NCBI GenBank assembly: GCA_009783865.1 | Contig: WRCR01000146.1 | Span: 1-8,517 of the forward strand | DNA: 8,517 nucleotides | Source: Planctomycetaceae bacterium | GTDB lineage: Bacteria > Planctomycetota > Planctomycetia > Pirellulales > Thermoguttaceae | Direction: 5' to 3' | Shown: positions 5,493 through 8,517 of the stretch, piece after piece | How positions within the stretch are numbered: position 1 is the first letter of the stretch | How the letters are laid out: each line of letters opens with the position of its first letter | Translations under genes and position numbers: made by a program | Notes under the pieces: generated by a model | What the model was told of the DNA's origin: nothing | The model's input: only the letters and a program-made list of their open reading frames with translations | Databases searched by the model: none

Positions 5493-7817
5493 CTACGCCA
5501 GTCCGTACTTCTTTCGCAAGAACCATTCGCAAGTCATAAATACTGCAAAGAGCAGCAACACCGCCCAAATATCATAGAGCGTCTTTTTCGTCTCGCGGTA
5601 TTCGAGCAGTTGTTCTGACTTCTCGTTCAACTCCTTCAGCAATGAAGAAAATTGTTCCGGCGGAATACACTGTCCTTCGGTTGCCGCTGCAATTCTTTCC
5701 ATCAGCAGGAAGTCAGGAATAGGATGAACGAGTTCCCGGTTCTCTGCCGAGACAATAAATCGCGCAGTTGCCGTGTGCGGTTTGTCGGCATTGCCAAGTG
5801 TTTCAACCGAAATCTTATAATCGCCTGCCAGTTCCGTCAAATGGAATGAACCCGTCGGAATACCGTTTTCGTCCACACATTGCACGCTTTCTTCCTTGCC
5901 GTCCGGTTTGATTACCGTTGTCTTAACATTGAAGTTGCGGACTTCTAATCCGTCAGGAGTGCGCAGGAAAACCTTGAATTTCACGCTTTCACCGGCAGAC
6001 AGCCGGCTGTTTTCCAATTCAATCCAGCAGTCACCTTCCATAACATCGTCCATCTTTGCGAGCCAGAGAATAATCTGCCGCCAGAAACGCCGATGTTCGT
6101 CTCCGTGTCCCGCAAGCCGCCAGCGGTAAGTGGTGTCACCGGCAAACGCTAACACTCTTCCCAATCCGAAAATATGCGAAACGAGAAGTACTTCGCCGTT
6201 CTGTCCTTCGGCGAGAACAGTTGCGCCGGGCTTCATTTTATCGAAGCGGTTCGCACCATCGAGCGGCGGAAACGATTTCCATTTCTCCAGATTGGGTTGC
6301 GGATTAGGAACAAGACGCATTACATAATGATAACGTCCGCCGTCTAAATCTTTCGGCAGCATTGACAGCGGGTCGGTCCAATGAATGTCGGTACGTCTCG
6401 GTGCGTCCGGCTGCTGCCGGTCAGTTGCGGAGAACACAACCGGCGAAACATTGGCAAGCGGAGTTCCGCTGTATCCGCCTGCGCCGAAAGAATAATATCC
6501 GCCGAGCATTATCAAGCCGCTGCCGCCTTCCGAAACCCGCTGCGCTAATATCTTCAATTCCTCTGCTTTAAACGCCGCAGCGTCAATACTGTCGAGAATA
6601 TAAACGTTGTATTTTCCTGCCGCTAGTTCTTTTTCTACCAATGATTCCCGTGCTGCCGTTTGCGCTGCGAGACGCTTCTGAATCGGTAATTGCGAATTCC
6701 CACCGGTGAATACTCCAACTTGTAAAGAGCGGTAATCAACATTGATGTCAGATGACGATTGAAGCGAGTTGCGGAGATGTCCCTGTTCATTATGCAGTTC
6801 GCCTTGCAGAAACAAAACATTCAAACCGCCGTCCATCACACGTACAAAGCCGCTCTGCGAATTATTGGCTTCGACTAGTTCGCCTTGCTGCGGAGGAATG
6901 GAAACAGTATATTTGAAATAGCCGGTTTGCTGCGGCGAAAATGCAAATTGATACGGCATAACTTGTCCGTTTGCGGAAGCCCGTATCGGCTTTTCCTGAA
7001 CTAACTGCATTATACCGGCACTGTCCTCGAAATAAAGCTGCACCGGAATATCCTGATGAAGAAAGCCGTTCACACTAACTGAACCGCTTACCTGTAATTC
7101 GTTTTTAACGAAGATATGTTCATTCGCCTGCATTGAAACAACGGCAACATCCGGATTTTCTTCGATAGTTGTTTGTCCGAAAGGAATCGGCACCGTGTAT
7201 AACGGAATACCGTTATCATGAAAGCGGACGGCAGCATCGGACGGCAAAACATTGTTAGCGGGCAAACATCGTTGAGTACCGTCTGAAAAAAGAATCGTTC
7301 CCAGTACCCGTTTTCCAGCCGAAAGTTGCCGGACTTGTTCCAGCGATTTTCCGATAGCGGTTTCGGTACCGATGGGTTTGTCGGACAGTCCTTCGACTTT
7401 GCCGCTGTGCAATTCAAGCGGTTTCAGAGCGGAATCGAAAGCGAAACATTGGATACTCATCTCTTGCTGCATTGACTTTAGAATATCTTGATTTTCCGTC
7501 AATGTATCCCGCACGAGTTGATAGCGGCTTCTTCCATCGTTTCCGACAGGACGCGTCATACTTTCGGATTGGTCGATTAGAATGTTCAGTGTTGCGGAAA
7601 GACGCTGTGAAGAAGTATAAATCAGAACGGGACGAATTGCCGCAAAGAATAAAATAAAAATTACCGTGAACCGTAAAAGATATAAATATATTTTGACGTT
7701 TTTTGTGAGACGTTCACCTTCGGGTTTTACGAGCAGGAACAGCACCGCTATACTGACGAAAAGTATGAATACAGCGATATAACTTCCGAAGAGCGGTTCA
7801 AACGAAATTCGAGGCAT
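5493..7817 (-). CDS. Membrane protein with vWA domain and glutamine-amidotransferase-like domain
   Basis: The protein has 774 residues. Seen in order: two membrane segments (about 11-31 and 43-66); a vWA domain with metal-site motif DQSES (Asp82, Ser84, Ser86), Thr151/Thr153 and FSDG (Asp179); a beta-rich middle part (about 230-325, Ig/CARDB-like); an amidotransferase-like region (about 331-590) with GLIMLGGYYSFGAGGYSGTP (434-453) and DTTYRWRLAGHGDEHRRFWR (561-580); a second beta-rich part (about 597-690); and one C-terminal membrane segment (about 747-766). No nucleophilic Cys of a working amidotransferase triad is evident, so that domain probably binds rather than hydrolyses. This architecture is typical of large planctomycete membrane proteins, often near MoxR ATPase and DUF58 genes; here none is seen. 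The bulk should lie outside the cytoplasm. The function is unknown; a metal-dependent adhesion or envelope-complex scaffold role is inference. The ATG at 7815-7817 has no Shine-Dalgarno. Confidence 0.9.
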   Translation of the reverse strand: MPRISFEPLFGSYIAVFILFVSIAVLFLLVKPEGERLTKNVKIYLYLLRFTVIFILFFAAIRPVLIYTSSQRLSATLNILIDQSESMTRPVGNDGRSRYQLVRDTLTENQDILKSMQQEMSIQCFAFDSALKPLELHSGKVEGLSDKPIGTETAIGKSLEQVRQLSAGKRVLGTILFSDGTQRCLPANNVLPSDAAVRFHDNGIPLYTVPIPFGQTTIEENPDVAVVSMQANEHIFVKNELQVSGSVSVNGFLHQDIPVQLYFEDSAGIMQLVQEKPIRASANGQVMPYQFAFSPQQTGYFKYTVSIPPQQGELVEANNSQSGFVRVMDGGLNVLFLQGELHNEQGHLRNSLQSSSDINVDYRSLQVGVFTGGNSQLPIQKRLAAQTAARESLVEKELAAGKYNVYILDSIDAAAFKAEELKILAQRVSEGGSGLIMLGGYYSFGAGGYSGTPLANVSPVVFSATDRQQPDAPRRTDIHWTDPLSMLPKDLDGGRYHYVMRLVPNPQPNLEKWKSFPPLDGANRFDKMKPGATVLAEGQNGEVLLVSHIFGLGRVLAFAGDTTYRWRLAGHGDEHRRFWRQIILWLAKMDDVMEGDCWIELENSRLSAGESVKFKVFLRTPDGLEVRNFNVKTTVIKPDGKEESVQCVDENGIPTGSFHLTELAGDYKISVETLGNADKPHTATARFIVSAENRELVHPIPDFLLMERIAAATEGQCIPPEQFSSLLKELNEKSEQLLEYRETKKTLYDIWAVLLLFAVFMTCEWFLRKKYGLA

Positions 7818-7830
7818 ATATTAAATTTAT

Positions 7831-7859
7831 TTGTGCGGCAACCTTTGCATCATTATAAT
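7831..7859 (+). promoter_or_regulatory. tsaD: Possible divergent promoter towards tsaD
   Basis: On the plus strand TATAAT (7854-7859) has a TTGTGC (7831-7836, 3 of 6) 17 bases upstream. It would start transcription near 7866 and leave a leader of about 108 bases. A competing -10-like TAAAAT (7932-7937) lies closer to the gene but has no clear -35. Either could drive tsaD; the evidence is modest. Confidence 0.4.
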
Positions 7860-7880
7860 GATTCGGCTGTCTGTCCGCAA
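7852..7880 (-). promoter_or_regulatory. Promoter for the vWA membrane protein gene
   Basis: Read on the minus strand, -35 TTGCGG (7875-7880, first three bases match) is followed after 17 bases by a perfect -10 TATAAT (7852-7857). Transcription would start near 7845, about 28 bases before the ATG. The -10 lies in the perfect 10-bp palindrome CATTATAATG (7851-7860), so the same bases also give a plus-strand -10. Confidence 0.6.
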
Positions 7881-7882
7881 GA

Positions 7883-7911
7883 TATTACCTCCGTCTGAAC
7901 CGCCGGTAATA
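7883..7911. repeat. Inverted repeat in the tsaD leader
   Basis: TATTACC (7883-7889) is repeated inverted as GGTAATA (7905-7911) around a 15-base centre. It lies between the divergent promoter and tsaD and could be an operator for a dimeric regulator or a short leader hairpin. No known regulator site is recognised. Confidence 0.3.
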
Positions 7912-7973
7912 CCTATTTCGGACTTTTCGGTTAAAATCAAGGTTGTCAAACACATCACTCTTTGTAAAAAAAT

Positions 7974-8517
7974 ATGCGTCTATTAACCATTGAAACAACC
8001 TGCGATGAAACCGCTGCGGCGGTAATCAACGAACACTTGGAAATACTCGGCAGCACCATTGCTTCGCAAGAATTGATTCATCGGAAATTCGGCGGTGTCG
8101 TCCCCGAAATTGCTTCCCGCGCTCATCTCGAAAACATACTTCCCGTCATTGACGAAACACTTCGCCGCGCCGGTATCACTCTCAACGAATTAGATGCCGT
8201 TGCAGTCGCCAACACTCCCGGTCTAGCCGGTTCACTGCTAGTCGGATTAGCCGCCACAAAAACGCTTTGCGCCGTGTTAGATAAACCGCTCATTGCCGTC
8301 AATCATCTTCAAGCGCATATCTACGCCTGCAAAATTGCTTTTAAGAAAGAAGTGTTTCCGTGCATCGGTTTGATTGTCAGCGGCGGTCATTCGAGTTTAT
8401 ATCATTGCGAAACGCCGCTGGACTTTACTTCTCTCGGCGGAACAATTGATGACGCTGCCGGCGAAGCATTTGATAAAGTTGCCGCAATGTTGAATCTGTC
8501 TTATCCCGGCGGTCCCT
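7974..8517 (+). CDS. tsaD: tRNA N6-adenosine threonylcarbamoyltransferase TsaD (3'-partial)
   Basis: 181 residues are visible; the gene runs off the window (the family is usually about 330-350 residues, so roughly half is present). TsaD transfers the threonylcarbamoyl group from threonylcarbamoyl-AMP to A37 of tRNAs that read ANN codons, making t6A, in a cytoplasmic complex with TsaB and TsaE. Seen: the N-terminal ETTCDET (residues 7-13) of the ASKHA fold, the metal-binding pair His111 and His115 in NHLQAHIYA, the nucleotide-binding SGGHSSL (136-142), and GTIDDAAGEAFDKVA (156-170). It is read in the direction opposite to the vWA gene from a shared 156-base gap. The ATG at 7974 begins the expected MRLLTIETTCDE with no extra residues. 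There is no Shine-Dalgarno; an A-run precedes the start. Confidence 0.96.
   Translation, partial: MRLLTIETTCDETAAAVINEHLEILGSTIASQELIHRKFGGVVPEIASRAHLENILPVIDETLRRAGITLNELDAVAVANTPGLAGSLLVGLAATKTLCAVLDKPLIAVNHLQAHIYACKIAFKKEVFPCIGLIVSGGHSSLYHCETPLDFTSLGGTIDDAAGEAFDKVAAMLNLSYPGGP

Noticed and set aside
5173..5568. 131-residue minus-strand ORF opposite the lipoprotein gene
   Set aside because: It is the antisense of the repeat-rich coding sequence and the hairpin, with low-complexity Gln/Val/Leu content produced by those repeats.
7088..7417. 109-residue minus-strand ORF within the vWA gene
   Set aside because: It lies in another frame of the same strand inside a well-supported 774-residue gene and has no domain signal.
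1..8517. CRISPR array, tRNA/rRNA genes, insertion sequence or transposase
   Set aside because: I saw no regularly spaced repeats, no cloverleaf or rRNA-like sequence, and no transposase motif or terminal inverted repeats on either strand.

Overview
The window carries six protein-coding genes, two of them cut by the window edges, and looks like a chromosomal segment from a planctomycete, probably a moderate-GC, gut- or anaerobe-type member of the Pirellulales-like groups. I base this on the style of three proteins. The large membrane protein combines a von Willebrand A domain with a glutamine-amidotransferase-like domain, an architecture that I associate with Planctomycetota. The MacB/FtsX permease has the planctomycete-like start MPLWKIAYRS. 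No gene has a recognisable Shine-Dalgarno sequence, which is common in that phylum. This placement is inference from recalled family patterns, not from a search.

Layout: (1) 1-2021, plus strand, the 3' part of a large adenine-specific DNA methyltransferase of the type II/IIG restriction-modification kind, noticeably AT-richer than its neighbours. (2) 2086-3408, plus, an FtsX/MacB-type ABC transporter permease with no ATPase gene beside it, driven by a near-consensus sigma70-type promoter that overlaps the end of the methyltransferase gene. (3) 3532-4944, plus, an FAD-dependent oxidoreductase of the phytoene desaturase/carotenoid isomerase superfamily, with its own promoter. (4) 4945-5174, a 230-base gap with small inverted repeats and a promoter. 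(5) 5175-5408, plus, a small lipoprotein with an Ala/Pro/Glu/Lys-rich mature part. (6) 5436-5490, a long imperfect hairpin between convergent genes. (7) 5493-7817, minus, the vWA/amidotransferase-like membrane protein. (8) 7818-7973, a divergent promoter region with a palindromic -10 box. (9) 7974-8517, plus, the 5' part of tsaD, the universal tRNA t6A modification gene.

The genes do not form an evident pathway. Each interior gene appears to have its own promoter, so the region reads as a string of single-gene transcription units. No clear novel multi-gene system is visible. The points most worth a second look are the orphan permease with its histidine-rich loop, the extended motif shared by the oxidoreductase and lipoprotein promoters, the convergent-gene hairpin, and the possibly acquired restriction-modification gene at the left edge.
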